Positions 15,319-24,673 of a stretch of DNA of 64,000 nt are shown here, one piece after another. Origin of the DNA: Francisella frigiditurris (GTDB lineage: Bacteria > Pseudomonadota > Gammaproteobacteria > Francisellales > Francisellaceae); NCBI RefSeq assembly GCF_001880225.1, contig NZ_CP009654.1, forward strand, positions 434,001-498,000, read 5' to 3'. The notes below the pieces were generated by a model. The model saw only the letters and a program-made list of their open reading frames with translations. It was not told where the DNA came from and did no database searches. Position 1 is the first letter of the stretch; each line of letters opens with the position of its first letter. Made by a program: the position numbers and the translations under genes.

Positions 15319-17127
15319 ATGCTTAGTAAAATTATTGCTATATCTTCAGACTGCCCTATTACTCCTAGGATTGGTTTTTATAATCCCAATCCAAGTTTAA
15401 AGTTTGATAAAGATTTTATGTGGGGAGTGGGTTGGTATCATACAAACTATAATGCAGCTACTGTAATAAAAGATACACAGGTAGATAATGTATATGCGTT
15501 AAAAACAATGTTTGAGAAAAATTCTAATTTTTTATCTAACACATTTCTTGGTCATATTTATGATACTAATCAATCTCGTACTGATTTAAATATTCAGCCA
15601 TTCGTTAAGCCATATGCTGGAAAAGAGTGGACACTTGTACATAATGGCGATTTAGATCATGGATACAAAAACATACTAACATTAGATGCTAACGATTTTG
15701 AGCCAGTAGGAACAACGGATTCAGAATATATCTTATGCTGGTTCTTATCGCAATTAAAGAAGAATGGAATTAGAGAACTAGATGTCGATGGTCTTTATTT
15801 TGCGTATGATTTATTGAAAAAAATAAATGAAACAGGTCAGGCTAATTTATTCATATCCAATGGTGAAAATACAATAATATATCAAGATATAAATGAGTAT
15901 AATCCGATATATTATTCTAGATTTTTTCCACCAAGTAATTACTGCTATTTGAATTTGAATAAAGTATATATTTCTACAGGTGCAAATGATGACTCCTTGA
16001 GAACCTATATGATTTTCTCTACTAGTTATTCTGAAAATACTGGGGATTGGAGGAAGCTGGAGCCAGGGAAAATGGTTGTTGTTTCTAGAGGCCTAGTGAT
16101 CTGGAGTAGTGACGCACTAAATTATAATTATAATTTCCCAAGCACAACTAATAATAATTTAAATAATTTTAATGCTCCTCAGGAAAATAACGAATTACCT
16201 ATTTTGGAAAAAAATGAAATAGTTAGAATCAATAGAGATTTATCAGCACCTCCAAGAATTCTACATGTGATACATGAGACTAGTTATACTTATGATCAAG
16301 CGGTTAATTTAAGTAAACATTCTATTAGGATGAGACCAGTTGAAGACTCTAATCAGAAGATACTGGATTACTCATTAAAAGTATCGGTTGATTGTGATAG
16401 TGAGCATTATAAGGATGTTTTTGATAATGAAGTAACTTTCTTTAAGACAAATGAACCTTATAAAGAGCTTACTATAAAAATGGAATCGAAAATTGCGATA
16501 ACCTCATGTTCATTAAAGAAAAACTCTGTCCATCGTCGCACAACAATGCCTTTACCATGGATGCCTTGGCAGAGACAGATGATGACACCTTATTTATTGC
16601 CAACAGAGCTTCCAGAAACTCAGTTAGAAGAGTTAATGGAATATGCTATTAGTTTTGTGAAAAGGAATAATAGTGATGTTATATCTGTTTTAGAAGATAT
16701 AAATAAAACTATTTATTATGAATATAAATATGTTCCTAATGCAACAAACTTTGGTACAACAGCTTATGATGTTTATATAACAAGAGAAGGAGTTTGTCAG
16801 GACTTCTCAAATTTGTTTATATGCTTATCAAGACTTTTAGGTATACCGGCAAGATACCGTGCAGGATATATATTTAATGGTGGTCAATATGAAAATACTC
16901 AGATGAGTGATGCAACACATGCATGGGTAGAGGTTTATTTGCCATGGGTTGGTTGGGTTGGCTATGATCCAACAAATGGATGTGAAGTTAATACTGACCA
17001 TATTAGGATTGCTTGTGGACGTAATTATATGGATGCTACACCAACTTCAGGTACTATTTATAGAGGTGGTGGAACAGAGACTTTAGGCATTAATGTAAAA
17101 GTATTTGATATTTCTGAACAAGCATAA
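15319..17127 (+). CDS. NTN-hydrolase/transglutaminase-like fusion protein
   Basis: This 602-residue protein has two parts. Residues 1-270 look like a class II glutamine-amidotransferase/NTN-hydrolase domain (GWYHTNYNAATV, FLGHIYDTN, LVHNGDLDHGY, GTTDSEYI). Residues 310-600 form a bacterial transglutaminase-like protease domain: an N-terminal RILHVIHETSYTYDQAVN sandwich, then catalytic Cys in EGVCQDFSNLF, His in ATHAWVEVYLP and Asp in GYDPTNG. The start MLSKIIAISSDC has Leu where class II enzymes have the catalytic Cys2, so the first domain may be inactive as an amidotransferase. The gene is third in the ATP-grasp/alpha-E operon after a 99-base gap holding a 7-bp inverted repeat (15253-15272). 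Confidence 0.8.
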   Translation: MLSKIIAISSDCPITPRIGFYNPNPSLKFDKDFMWGVGWYHTNYNAATVIKDTQVDNVYALKTMFEKNSNFLSNTFLGHIYDTNQSRTDLNIQPFVKPYAGKEWTLVHNGDLDHGYKNILTLDANDFEPVGTTDSEYILCWFLSQLKKNGIRELDVDGLYFAYDLLKKINETGQANLFISNGENTIIYQDINEYNPIYYSRFFPPSNYCYLNLNKVYISTGANDDSLRTYMIFSTSYSENTGDWRKLEPGKMVVVSRGLVIWSSDALNYNYNFPSTTNNNLNNFNAPQENNELPILEKNEIVRINRDLSAPPRILHVIHETSYTYDQAVNLSKHSIRMRPVEDSNQKILDYSLKVSVDCDSEHYKDVFDNEVTFFKTNEPYKELTIKMESKIAITSCSLKKNSVHRRTTMPLPWMPWQRQMMTPYLLPTELPETQLEELMEYAISFVKRNNSDVISVLEDINKTIYYEYKYVPNATNFGTTAYDVYITREGVCQDFSNLFICLSRLLGIPARYRAGYIFNGGQYENTQMSDATHAWVEVYLPWVGWVGYDPTNGCEVNTDHIRIACGRNYMDATPTSGTIYRGGGTETLGINVKVFDISEQA

Positions 17128-17132
17128 AATAT

Positions 17133-18521
17133 TTATAATATTCCTCCTTTTGTCATTTTGTATGGATCAACTACCTTCTTAAACTCTTCCTCCGATAAAA
17201 ATTTTAAATCTTTATTAGCCTCGTCTAAAGAGATATTTTTTTGATCAGCATAATGAGCCATTTTAGAGGCTTTATCATATCCTATAACAGGGCTTAAAGC
17301 TGTAACAAGCATTAAAGAGTTTTTGAGATAATAATCTATCTTTGTCTTATTTGGCTCCATACCTTCTAAAAGGTACTTTGTAAAATTAATACAGCTATCA
17401 GATAGTATTTTAATTGACTGAATTATGTTAAAAATCATTAAAGGCTTGTAAACATTCATTTCTAGATAACCGGCACTTCCACCAATACCAACAGCCACAT
17501 CATATCCAATAACTTGAGCAGCAACCATCGTCATTGCTTCACATTGAGTAGGATTTACTTTTCCTGGCATAATTGATGATCCTGGTTCGTTTTCAGGAAG
17601 TAAAAGCTCGTGTAGACCAGCTCTAGGGCCACAGCTAAGTATTCTAATGTCATTAGCAATTTTAAATAAGGAGTTAGCTAATGTTTTTAGTTGACCCATA
17701 ATAGCAACTAAAGCATCATGAGATCCCTGAACCTCAAATTTATTTTTAGCAGAAACAAAAGGTAGGTTAGTAATATTAGATATATGTTTAGCAACTTTTT
17801 CAGAAAAACCTTCTGGAGCATTTAAGCCAGTTCCGACTGCTGTACCTCCTAAAGCTAGTTCATATACATCCTTTAATGAGTCTTTAATTCTTTGAATATT
17901 CTTTTTTAATAGAGCAGCATAGCCAGAGAACTCTTGTCCTAATGTTAAGGGAACAGCATCTTGCATATGTGTTCTACCTATTTTTGTTATATTTCTCCAT
18001 TTTCTAGCTTTTTTATTTAGATCTTTAAACATATATTCAACAGCTGGAAGTAATTGATTTTTTATTTCATAAGCTGTGGCTATGTACATTGCTGTAGGAA
18101 AAGCATCATTAGATGATTGAGACATATTTACATCATCATTTGGATGGATAGGGTCTTTGCTCCCCATTTTTCCACCTAATAGCTCAATAGCTCTATTTGA
18201 AATGACTTCATTAACATTCATGTTAGATTGAGTTCCACTTCCTGTCATCCAAACATGGAGAGGAAAATGATTATTAAGTTTTCCTTCTATTATTTCATCA
18301 GCTACTTTGACTATAATATCTTTTTTATTTTTAGGTAGTATTCTTAGCTCATTATTGGTTATGGCAGAGGCTTTTTTTACAATAGCCATAGCTTTTATAA
18401 CTTCTTTTGGAATTAAGTCTGACCCTATAGAGAAGTATTGTAAAGATCTTTGGGTTTGAGCTCCCCAGTAATAATTATCAGCAACCTCAATTTTTCCCAT
18501 GCTATCTGATTCAACTCTCAT
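17133..18521 (-). CDS. fumC: Class II fumarate hydratase FumC
   Basis: This 462-residue iron-independent fumarase interconverts fumarate and malate in the TCA cycle. The signature [13 protein letters not shown] is present, as are the [14 protein letters not shown] and [16 protein letters not shown] active-site segments; the length is standard. GGAGAAT precedes the ATG. Its 3' end lies 5 bases from the convergent transglutaminase gene. It is divergent from a nitroreductase gene over 176 bases. Confidence 0.95.
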   Translation of the reverse strand: MRVESDSMGKIEVADNYYWGAQTQRSLQYFSIGSDLIPKEVIKAMAIVKKASAITNNELRILPKNKKDIIVKVADEIIEGKLNNHFPLHVWMTGSGTQSNMNVNEVISNRAIELLGGKMGSKDPIHPNDDVNMSQSSNDAFPTAMYIATAYEIKNQLLPAVEYMFKDLNKKARKWRNITKIGRTHMQDAVPLTLGQEFSGYAALLKKNIQRIKDSLKDVYELALGGTAVGTGLNAPEGFSEKVAKHISNITNLPFVSAKNKFEVQGSHDALVAIMGQLKTLANSLFKIANDIRILSCGPRAGLHELLLPENEPGSSIMPGKVNPTQCEAMTMVAAQVIGYDVAVGIGGSAGYLEMNVYKPLMIFNIIQSIKILSDSCINFTKYLLEGMEPNKTKIDYYLKNSLMLVTALSPVIGYDKASKMAHYADQKNISLDEANKDLKFLSEEEFKKVVDPYKMTKGGIL

Positions 18522-18697
18522 AAAATTCTCCTTTGGGATATGAAATGAAAAGCATTCTCAGATTTAGAGTAACATTTATTTTCTATGATAAAAACTTAAG
18601 ATATTGCGAGAAATAAGAAAAGCGCATGCATAGACATATTATTTATTATAAATCTTCGTTAAAATTTTATTATTAGTAAAATTTATAATTTTATTTT

Positions 18698-19360
18698 ATG
18701 ACAGTCATTGAATCTTTAAAAACACGCAAGTCAGTCAGGGCTTTTTTAGATAAAGATATACCTAAAGAAACTTTAGAAAAAATGTTTGATGCTGTTAGAT
18801 GGACTCCTTCAGCTAAAGACACACAGCCTTGGAAAATAGCTGTAGTGAGTGGAGAAAAGCAGAAAAAAATAACCGAGAGAATATTAAAAGCCTTCGAAAG
18901 TGGACAAAAACCTAAAATGGAGTATGAATATGAGGGTGGAGCTTTAGAGAGAGAATTAAAAGCTAGAGCGATTGCATGTGGAGCTGCTTTATATGATGCA
19001 CTAGATATAAAAAGAGATGATAAAGAAAAAAGAATGGAGCAATGGAAGAAGAATTACTTATCATTTGCTGCACCTGTAACTTTATTCTTTTTCAAATACT
19101 CAAATACTGGAGCAAGTGCATATATTGACTGTGGTATGCTGTTACAATCAGTTATGTTGGCTGCTAATGAACTTGGATTAGCTACGTGTCCGCAGGCATC
19201 TTTGGGACAGTATCCAGAGATAGTAAAAGAAGAGTTAGGATATGATGATTTTGTTTTACTTTTTGGAGTTTCTCTTGGATATGAAGATAAAGGTGCCGTA
19301 GTAAATAATTATCGCACAGCCCGAGAAGATATAGATAGTTTTGTGACTTTCTTTAATTAG
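18698..19360 (+). CDS. Nitroreductase-family FMN oxidoreductase
   Basis: This 220-residue cytoplasmic flavoprotein has KTRKSVRAFLDKDIP at the N-terminus (FMN phosphate contacts), RWTPSAKDTQPWKI and the later GLATCPQASLGQYPE motif. It would reduce nitro compounds, quinones or related substrates with NAD(P)H; the natural substrate is unknown. The 3' end overlaps the convergent lipoprotein gene by 8 bases. Confidence 0.85.
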   Translation: MTVIESLKTRKSVRAFLDKDIPKETLEKMFDAVRWTPSAKDTQPWKIAVVSGEKQKKITERILKAFESGQKPKMEYEYEGGALERELKARAIACGAALYDALDIKRDDKEKRMEQWKKNYLSFAAPVTLFFFKYSNTGASAYIDCGMLLQSVMLAANELGLATCPQASLGQYPEIVKEELGYDDFVLLFGVSLGYEDKGAVVNNYRTAREDIDSFVTFFN

Positions 19361-19841
19361 GCGTAGAATCTGTTTTTGTTGTAGGGTTACTAGGAATAAT
19401 TCTTGTATTATTTCCAGATAGTAAAATAGTAACATTATCCCCAACTTTTAAATTGCTATCATCTGTTTGTAGTACTGATATAGTCTGGCCAGAAGGTTTT
19501 TTAATTATAAACTGATATGCTTCACCAGATGTTAAAACATCTTGTGTAGCTGCTCCAGCTAGTCCACCAACTACAGCTCCACCAATAGATCCTGCAATAT
19601 GTGTTAACATGCTGCCGCCACCAGCAAAAGCGCCACCTAAACCACCTGCGATAGCTCCAGCTCTTTCACCTGTTTCATGAGTGCCTTTAATATTTACCTT
19701 TTCTATAGCCATTATGGTTCCTGATTCCACATTGGATACTTGACCAATAGAGTTTCCGGAATAAGTTGGCTCAGAAGTTGATGAACATGCTGTTAATGAT
19801 AGGCTTATTAAAGAAAGTAAAATGATAAAGTATGTTTTCAT
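19353..19841 (-). CDS. Glycine-zipper outer membrane lipoprotein (SlyB-like)
   Basis: This 162-residue lipoprotein has lipobox LTACS, a central glycine zipper (GAIAGGLGGAFAGGGSMLTH and IGGAVVGGLAGAATQ) and a small C-terminal beta domain, as in the SlyB/Pcp family. Members sit in the outer membrane periplasmic leaflet and stabilise the envelope. It is followed downstream only by the convergent nitroreductase and preceded by the WrbA-like gene 16 bases upstream, so the two may be cotranscribed. Confidence 0.75.
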   Translation of the reverse strand: MKTYFIILLSLISLSLTACSSTSEPTYSGNSIGQVSNVESGTIMAIEKVNIKGTHETGERAGAIAGGLGGAFAGGGSMLTHIAGSIGGAVVGGLAGAATQDVLTSGEAYQFIIKKPSGQTISVLQTDDSNLKVGDNVTILLSGNNTRIIPSNPTTKTDSTPN

Positions 19842-19857
19842 TTTTATACTCCTTTAT

Positions 19858-20448
19858 TTAGTTTGATTGTTTTTTTGCTATTTCAGCTATCCTTTTGCCA
19901 AGGGTTTTACAGATTTTTATTTCATCATCAGATAGCGTTTTTTGTGGAGAGAAAGTATTTAGGTGAGAAGCTCCGTAAGGAGTACCACCTGTTTTAGTTT
20001 TTTCTAAAGCTTGCTCACTATATGGTATACCTGTGATAAGACAACCATGATGTAGAAAAGGAATCATCATTGATAATAAAGTGCTTTCATGACCAGCATG
20101 CATACTTGAGGCAGAAGTAAAAAAGCCAGCTGGTTTACCAATTAAGCTTCCCTTGAACCATAAATCACTATGTTTTTCGAGGAAAAATTTTAAAGCTGCT
20201 GCCATATTACCAAAATATGCTGGACTACCAATTATGATACCATCACAGTTAGCAATATCTTCTTTAGTTGCATATAGATCACCATCTTTAGGTATCTTTG
20301 GTTCAGTTTGCTCTGTATTATGAGAAATATTTGGCACAGTTCTAAGAATGGCATTAGCATCAGTCGCTTCAACACCTAAAGCGATAGTTTCAGCCATTTT
20401 CTTTGTACTTCCACCTTGTGTATAGTATAGTATTAATATGTTTTTCAT
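19858..20448 (-). CDS. NAD(P)H:quinone oxidoreductase, WrbA-like
   Basis: This 196-residue flavodoxin-fold protein begins ILILYYTQGGSTKKMAETIA (FMN phosphate loop) and contains DGIIIGSPAYFGNMAAALKFF and the LLSMMIPFLHHGCLITGIPYS block typical of WrbA. It should reduce quinones by two electrons and limit redox cycling. It is divergent from the yihY-like gene with only 12 bases between start codons, so the promoters must overlap the coding regions. Confidence 0.85.
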   Translation of the reverse strand: MKNILILYYTQGGSTKKMAETIALGVEATDANAILRTVPNISHNTEQTEPKIPKDGDLYATKEDIANCDGIIIGSPAYFGNMAAALKFFLEKHSDLWFKGSLIGKPAGFFTSASSMHAGHESTLLSMMIPFLHHGCLITGIPYSEQALEKTKTGGTPYGASHLNTFSPQKTLSDDEIKICKTLGKRIAEIAKKQSN

Positions 20449-20460
20449 TGCACTTCCATT

Positions 20461-21657
20461 ATGCCTAATACAGCACTTTTAAAAAAGTATATTTTAATTT
20501 TTAAAAATTATTGGACTTGGGTATTTAAAGAGTACTTCAGAAAGGAATGTCCTACTGCTGTTTCAGCTCTTACTCTTACAAGTCTATTTGCTTTTGTTCC
20601 TACTTTTTTAATTATAATAAATATTTTAAATACTTTTGAAGTATTTACTCCGCTGTCTCAGAAAATTCAACAGTTTATATTTGATAATATGTTACCTTCG
20701 ACAGCATCTACCGTTCAAGATTATATAGTTTCTTTATCGAGAAAAGTATCTTCATTACCAATACTTTCGGTAATTTTCTTATTAGCTATTATTTTCTTTA
20801 TGATAAAGAACTTAGAAATTATTTTAAATAAAATCTTTTATGTTAAAAGAGCTAGAAGTATTTTACAAAGCTTTTTAGTATATTGGGCTTTAATGACTAT
20901 AGGGCCAATATTCTTTGGTTTTGTATTTATCTCTAGTACCTATCTACTCTCGATGTCATGGATAGTTACAGATATGGGAGTCGAACAGTATATAATAAAT
21001 TTTACATCTTTCTTATTTCTCGTGGCAGCATTTTTTGTTGTTTATAGGATATTACCTAATACAAAAGTAAGCTCAAGATCAGCCTTTATAGCTTCTTTAT
21101 TTGTAGCCGTGGTTTTTACAATAGCAAAAAGACTTTTTTCTCTTTATATATTTTATGTTCCGACATATTCAGTGATATATGGCTCATTATCATTGATACC
21201 TATTTTTATTCTTTGGGTTTTTATCACATGGCACATTACATTGGTGGGAGCTGTAATGATGAAAGGTTTAGAATTACTTTCAGTAAACGTTCATTTTACT
21301 AAAGAGGTAAAAAGAGATAACTTAACTATAGTTATAAACCTTTTAAGAGAGCTTTATGAGCACCAAAGAATGCTTAAAGGCGGAGTTGCTCTTTCAAAAT
21401 TGTATTCAAAACTTGCTATAGCTGATTATGATAAAGTTAAATTAGTTTTGCATAGACTAGATGATGCTAATATCATTAGAATTGATTCTAATGAAATATG
21501 TTATTTAAACTGTGATATTAAAAATTTGAAATTATTAGAAGTTTATAATTTATTTGTTGATACATTAAATTTTAAAACAAGTAATATTAGGAAAATAAAT
21601 CAGATCAAAGTAGAATTACAGAAAAATCTAAATATAAAAGTTTACGACTGTTTCTAA
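20461..21657 (+). CDS. YihY/virulence factor BrkB family membrane protein
   Basis: This 398-residue protein has six membrane spans in the first 270 residues and a soluble C-terminal part resembling a winged helix (KGGVALSKLYSKLAIADYDKVKLVLHRL region). The N-terminal ECPTAVSALTLTSLFAFVPTF and the central YGSLSLIPIFILWVFITW are characteristic of the family. It was once called ribonuclease BN, but the true RNase BN is another protein. The role is unproven and probably concerns the envelope. Confidence 0.85.
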   Translation: MPNTALLKKYILIFKNYWTWVFKEYFRKECPTAVSALTLTSLFAFVPTFLIIINILNTFEVFTPLSQKIQQFIFDNMLPSTASTVQDYIVSLSRKVSSLPILSVIFLLAIIFFMIKNLEIILNKIFYVKRARSILQSFLVYWALMTIGPIFFGFVFISSTYLLSMSWIVTDMGVEQYIINFTSFLFLVAAFFVVYRILPNTKVSSRSAFIASLFVAVVFTIAKRLFSLYIFYVPTYSVIYGSLSLIPIFILWVFITWHITLVGAVMMKGLELLSVNVHFTKEVKRDNLTIVINLLRELYEHQRMLKGGVALSKLYSKLAIADYDKVKLVLHRLDDANIIRIDSNEICYLNCDIKNLKLLEVYNLFVDTLNFKTSNIRKINQIKVELQKNLNIKVYDCF

Positions 21658-21673
21658 TAATAAAGAGGTTAAT

Positions 21674-22243
21674 ATGTTAGGGTTTTTGGATTGGTCTGCT
21701 CTTATTATCAATGTTCTTTATACTTTTTATCTTGCTCGATTAAAAATATGGTCGTGGTCTTTAGGTATCGTTGGAGCTGTACTTTTATTAGTTTTATTTG
21801 CATATAAAGGTATATATTCATTAGTTTTATTACAAACTGTTTATGTTGTGTTTTTTAGCTATGGTTGGTATAGCTGGTATAAGCAGGGTGTTACAAATGA
21901 ATTTGCTAATGTTAAATGGATGAAACCTTTTGATTATGTAAGATATATATTTTACATAATATTGCTATGTATATTTTCTATAGGCTTTAATTATATTACA
22001 AGCTCTCAAGATATAGTCTCTACAGGTCTTTTAACAGGGATTACTTTTGCTGCAATTATAATGACAATAGAAAAGTTTATGGAAAATTGGGTGATCTGGA
22101 TAATTTCAGATCTATACTTTGTAGTTGTTATGTATGATCAAGAGTTATATGGCCAAGTTATACAAAACTTTATTTTCTTTTTAACAGCTGTATATGGTTT
22201 TTATTTCTGGCATAAATACGGTAAAGTTAATACTGAAAAATAA
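21674..22243 (+). CDS. PnuC-like vitamin/nucleoside transporter
   Basis: This 189-residue protein has about seven membrane spans with the PnuC pattern: LARLKIWSWSLGIVGAVL, then YSWYKQG after span 3, and FMENWVIWIISDLYFV near the substrate tryptophans. PnuC proteins take up nicotinamide riboside or related vitamins. No NadR-like partner or riboswitch was found here, so the substrate is uncertain. It overlaps priA by one base and follows the yihY-like gene by 16 bases. Confidence 0.75.
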   Translation: MLGFLDWSALIINVLYTFYLARLKIWSWSLGIVGAVLLLVLFAYKGIYSLVLLQTVYVVFFSYGWYSWYKQGVTNEFANVKWMKPFDYVRYIFYIILLCIFSIGFNYITSSQDIVSTGLLTGITFAAIIMTIEKFMENWVIWIISDLYFVVVMYDQELYGQVIQNFIFFLTAVYGFYFWHKYGKVNTEK

Positions 22244-24405
22244 TGATAGTCAAAGTTGCTCTAGCTGTTCCTCCCTTTTACTTGTTAGATTATTCGATAG
22301 ATATCGAAATAAAATTATTTCAAAGAGTTTTAGTTCCTGTTGGTAATAGGAAGCTTATAGGCTTTATTACTGATACTAATGTAGAAGTGAATTATGACCA
22401 TTCAAAGATTAAAAGCATTGTAAAAATTTTAGATGATAACTGTGTTTTAATAAGTGAGAATATTCAGAAGTTAATACAATGGACAGCAAAGTATTATCAT
22501 TCAGATTTATATAGTGTAACAAAATTAGCCTTACCGAATGATTATTTTAAAAAGGAAATTGTTAATCCAAAAGAGGAAACTTTCTTATCTGTAGATATAA
22601 ATATCTTATCAAATATAAAATTAACAGCTAAGCAACAACTATTAGTAGAAGAGATTGGAGAGAATACTTATTTATTAAATGAAATTAAGAATTTAGGATA
22701 TTCAGATGGCATTATAAGAGCTTTATTAAATAAGAATATTTTAGTTAAAAGCACAAAAATAAAAGCTCTAGTCCCAGATGCCAACACAAAGGGTAGTAAT
22801 AAAAAATTAACAAATGAACAGCAAGAAGCTTTAAACATTCTTCTAGAAAATGGGGGGTTTAAAACTTTCCTGCTATATGGGGTTACAGGTAGTGGTAAGA
22901 CAGAAGTTTATTTGCAGACTATCCAAAATTATGTGGATAAAGGAAAGCAAGCCCTAGTTTTAATACCAGAAATAAATTTAACGCCACAGACTTTAAAAAG
23001 GTTTAAAGATAGATTCTCTAATCAAAATATTGTTTCTCTTCACTCAAAGCTTACAGAAAGCGATCGATTAACAAACTGGCACTATATAAAAAAAGGTATA
23101 GCGAATATTGTTATAGCAACTAGAAGTGGAGTATTAGCTGATTTTAAAGATCTAGGAATAATTGTGGTTGATGAAGAGCATGATAGTTCGTTTAAGCAAC
23201 AAACATCGACTATTCGTTACAGTGCAAGGGACTTAGCAATATTGAGAGCTAAGTTTGCAGATATTCCTATAATTTTGGGAAGTGCTACACCATCAATAGA
23301 GAGTTATTATAATGTTATTAATAAAAAATATAATCTATTAAAGCTTACAGAAAGGGTTTCAAAATATGCGTCTGCTCAGGTAAAGATCATAGATTTAAGA
23401 TCAGCTATAGTCAGCAATGGATTAAGCAATATTTTAGTTTCTCTTTTAGAAAAAAATATTCAAAAGCATGAGCAATCTTTACTCTTTGTGAATAAGTTGG
23501 GATATGCAAAAGCCTTAGTATGTAATAGCTGTGGAGATGCAGTGGAATGTAAAAAATGTGATAAACCATATACTTTACATACATGTCCAAACCAATACTT
23601 AGCCTGTCACTTTTGTGGAGATAAAAGGCAAATAGTTATACAGTGCAATAGCTGCGATTCTACAGAGCTTTTTCCTTATGGCGTTGGTACTGAGAAAATT
23701 CAATCTGCTTTGAAAGAGAAATTTCCTTATAATGAAATAGTAAGATTTGACAGAGAGAATATTAAAAATAATAGAGATCTAGATAAAATAATTGATGAAA
23801 TAACTAATAACAAAATTGATGTTATAGTTGGTACACAAATGGTAGCTAAGGGCCATCATTTTGAAAATATTACTTTAGTCGGGCTAATTAACGCCGATGC
23901 AGGATTTTACAGTACAGATTTTCATGCAATTGAAAAAAACGCACAATTGATTATTCAAGTGGCAGGTAGGGCTGGTCGAGGTGACAAAGAAGGTCGTGTG
24001 TTGCTGCAAACTTATCAACCAGAAAACCCAATTTTACAAAAGCTTATACAAACTGATTATTTGGAGTTTTTAGATTATTTATTAGAACAGAGGAAGGCTC
24101 TTAATTATCCGCCATATACATATCAAGCACAAATAATAGCGGAAGCAAAAAAAGAAGCTGATGTGTTAAATTTTTTAAATAACTTATATGATACTGTAAG
24201 TAGTTGTGAAAATATTTCTATTACAAAGCCACTTCCAGCAACACATCTTAAAAAGAATAATATTTATAAATATAGTTTATTGATAACAGCATCAGAAAGA
24301 AAAGATATAAATAGTTTCATTAATTATGTAAGAAGATTTTTAGAAATTAGTGAAAATAAAGCAATAAAAGTTTATTTTGATGTTGATCCTATAGAGTTAA
24401 TTTAA
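22243..24405 (+). CDS. priA: Primosomal replication helicase PriA
   Basis: This 720-residue DNA helicase restarts stalled replication forks. The helicase core has Walker A GVTGSGKTE and the DEAH-type box DEEHD. The zinc-binding insertion has two cysteine clusters (CNSCGDAVECKKC; then CHFCGD and CNSC). Motif VI is QVAGRAGRG. Residues 1-110 match the 3'-DNA-binding domain. Length is typical. It is last in the group starting at 20461. Confidence 0.95.
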   Translation: MIVKVALAVPPFYLLDYSIDIEIKLFQRVLVPVGNRKLIGFITDTNVEVNYDHSKIKSIVKILDDNCVLISENIQKLIQWTAKYYHSDLYSVTKLALPNDYFKKEIVNPKEETFLSVDINILSNIKLTAKQQLLVEEIGENTYLLNEIKNLGYSDGIIRALLNKNILVKSTKIKALVPDANTKGSNKKLTNEQQEALNILLENGGFKTFLLYGVTGSGKTEVYLQTIQNYVDKGKQALVLIPEINLTPQTLKRFKDRFSNQNIVSLHSKLTESDRLTNWHYIKKGIANIVIATRSGVLADFKDLGIIVVDEEHDSSFKQQTSTIRYSARDLAILRAKFADIPIILGSATPSIESYYNVINKKYNLLKLTERVSKYASAQVKIIDLRSAIVSNGLSNILVSLLEKNIQKHEQSLLFVNKLGYAKALVCNSCGDAVECKKCDKPYTLHTCPNQYLACHFCGDKRQIVIQCNSCDSTELFPYGVGTEKIQSALKEKFPYNEIVRFDRENIKNNRDLDKIIDEITNNKIDVIVGTQMVAKGHHFENITLVGLINADAGFYSTDFHAIEKNAQLIIQVAGRAGRGDKEGRVLLQTYQPENPILQKLIQTDYLEFLDYLLEQRKALNYPPYTYQAQIIAEAKKEADVLNFLNNLYDTVSSCENISITKPLPATHLKKNNIYKYSLLITASERKDINSFINYVRRFLEISENKAIKVYFDVDPIELI

Positions 24406-24437
24406 CTAGTTAAAGATAATTATTCTTAATTTAGTGA

Positions 24438-24471
24438 TTAACTAACTTTAGTTTTATTATATACTAAAGTT
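24438..24471 (+). promoter_or_regulatory. Promoter and overlapping 9-bp dyad before the candidate precursor
   Basis: TTAACT (24438-24443) and TATACT (24460-24465) are separated by 16 bases and end 33 bases before the small gene's ATG. A perfect inverted repeat AACTTTAGT / ACTAAAGTT (24444-24452 and 24463-24471, 10-base spacer) covers the space between them and the -10, as a repressor operator would. The repeat could instead be a weak end signal of priA, though no T-run follows it. Confidence 0.45.
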
Positions 24472-24498
24472 TACAACAATTGTTTTAGAGTCGTTTAT

Positions 24499-24639
24499 AT
24501 GGAACTAATAAATAAAAAAGAATGGATAAAAGAATCTGTTTCATTAACTAGATTAGATGATGATATGGTTGAAGTAGAAGGAGGAGTTACTCCTGGGGCT
24601 CGTGAAGATGGTACTTATGAACTTCTTTCAGGATCTTAA
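24499..24639 (+). CDS. Candidate lasso peptide precursor (A)
   Basis: This 46-residue peptide lies beside a full lasso biosynthesis set. Residues 1-27 look like a leader, with KKEWIKESVSLTRLDDD resembling the (Y/W)xxPxLxxL recognition pattern of lasso leaders but with Glu in place of Pro. The rest reads GGVTPGAREDGTYELLSGS. A core starting at Gly28 could close on Glu36 (nine-residue ring); one starting at Gly29 could close on Glu36 (eight) or Asp37 (nine). The C-terminal residue is Ser, as in paeninodin-type lasso peptides that HPr-kinase homologues phosphorylate there. The usual Thr at leader position -2 is absent. The gene is on the strand opposite to the operon and at its 3' end, which is unusual. 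Only a weak AGAG ribosome site is seen. Confidence 0.65.
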   Translation: MELINKKEWIKESVSLTRLDDDMVEVEGGVTPGAREDGTYELLSGS

Positions 24640-24673
24640 AATTTATTTGTTTATAAATCAATAATGGTTAAGC

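Noticed and set aside
18541-18559. Fur-box-like sequence upstream of fumC (AATG-AAAAG-CATT core)
   Set aside because: It matches only about 12 of 19 consensus bases, which is easily reached by chance in this A+T-rich DNA.
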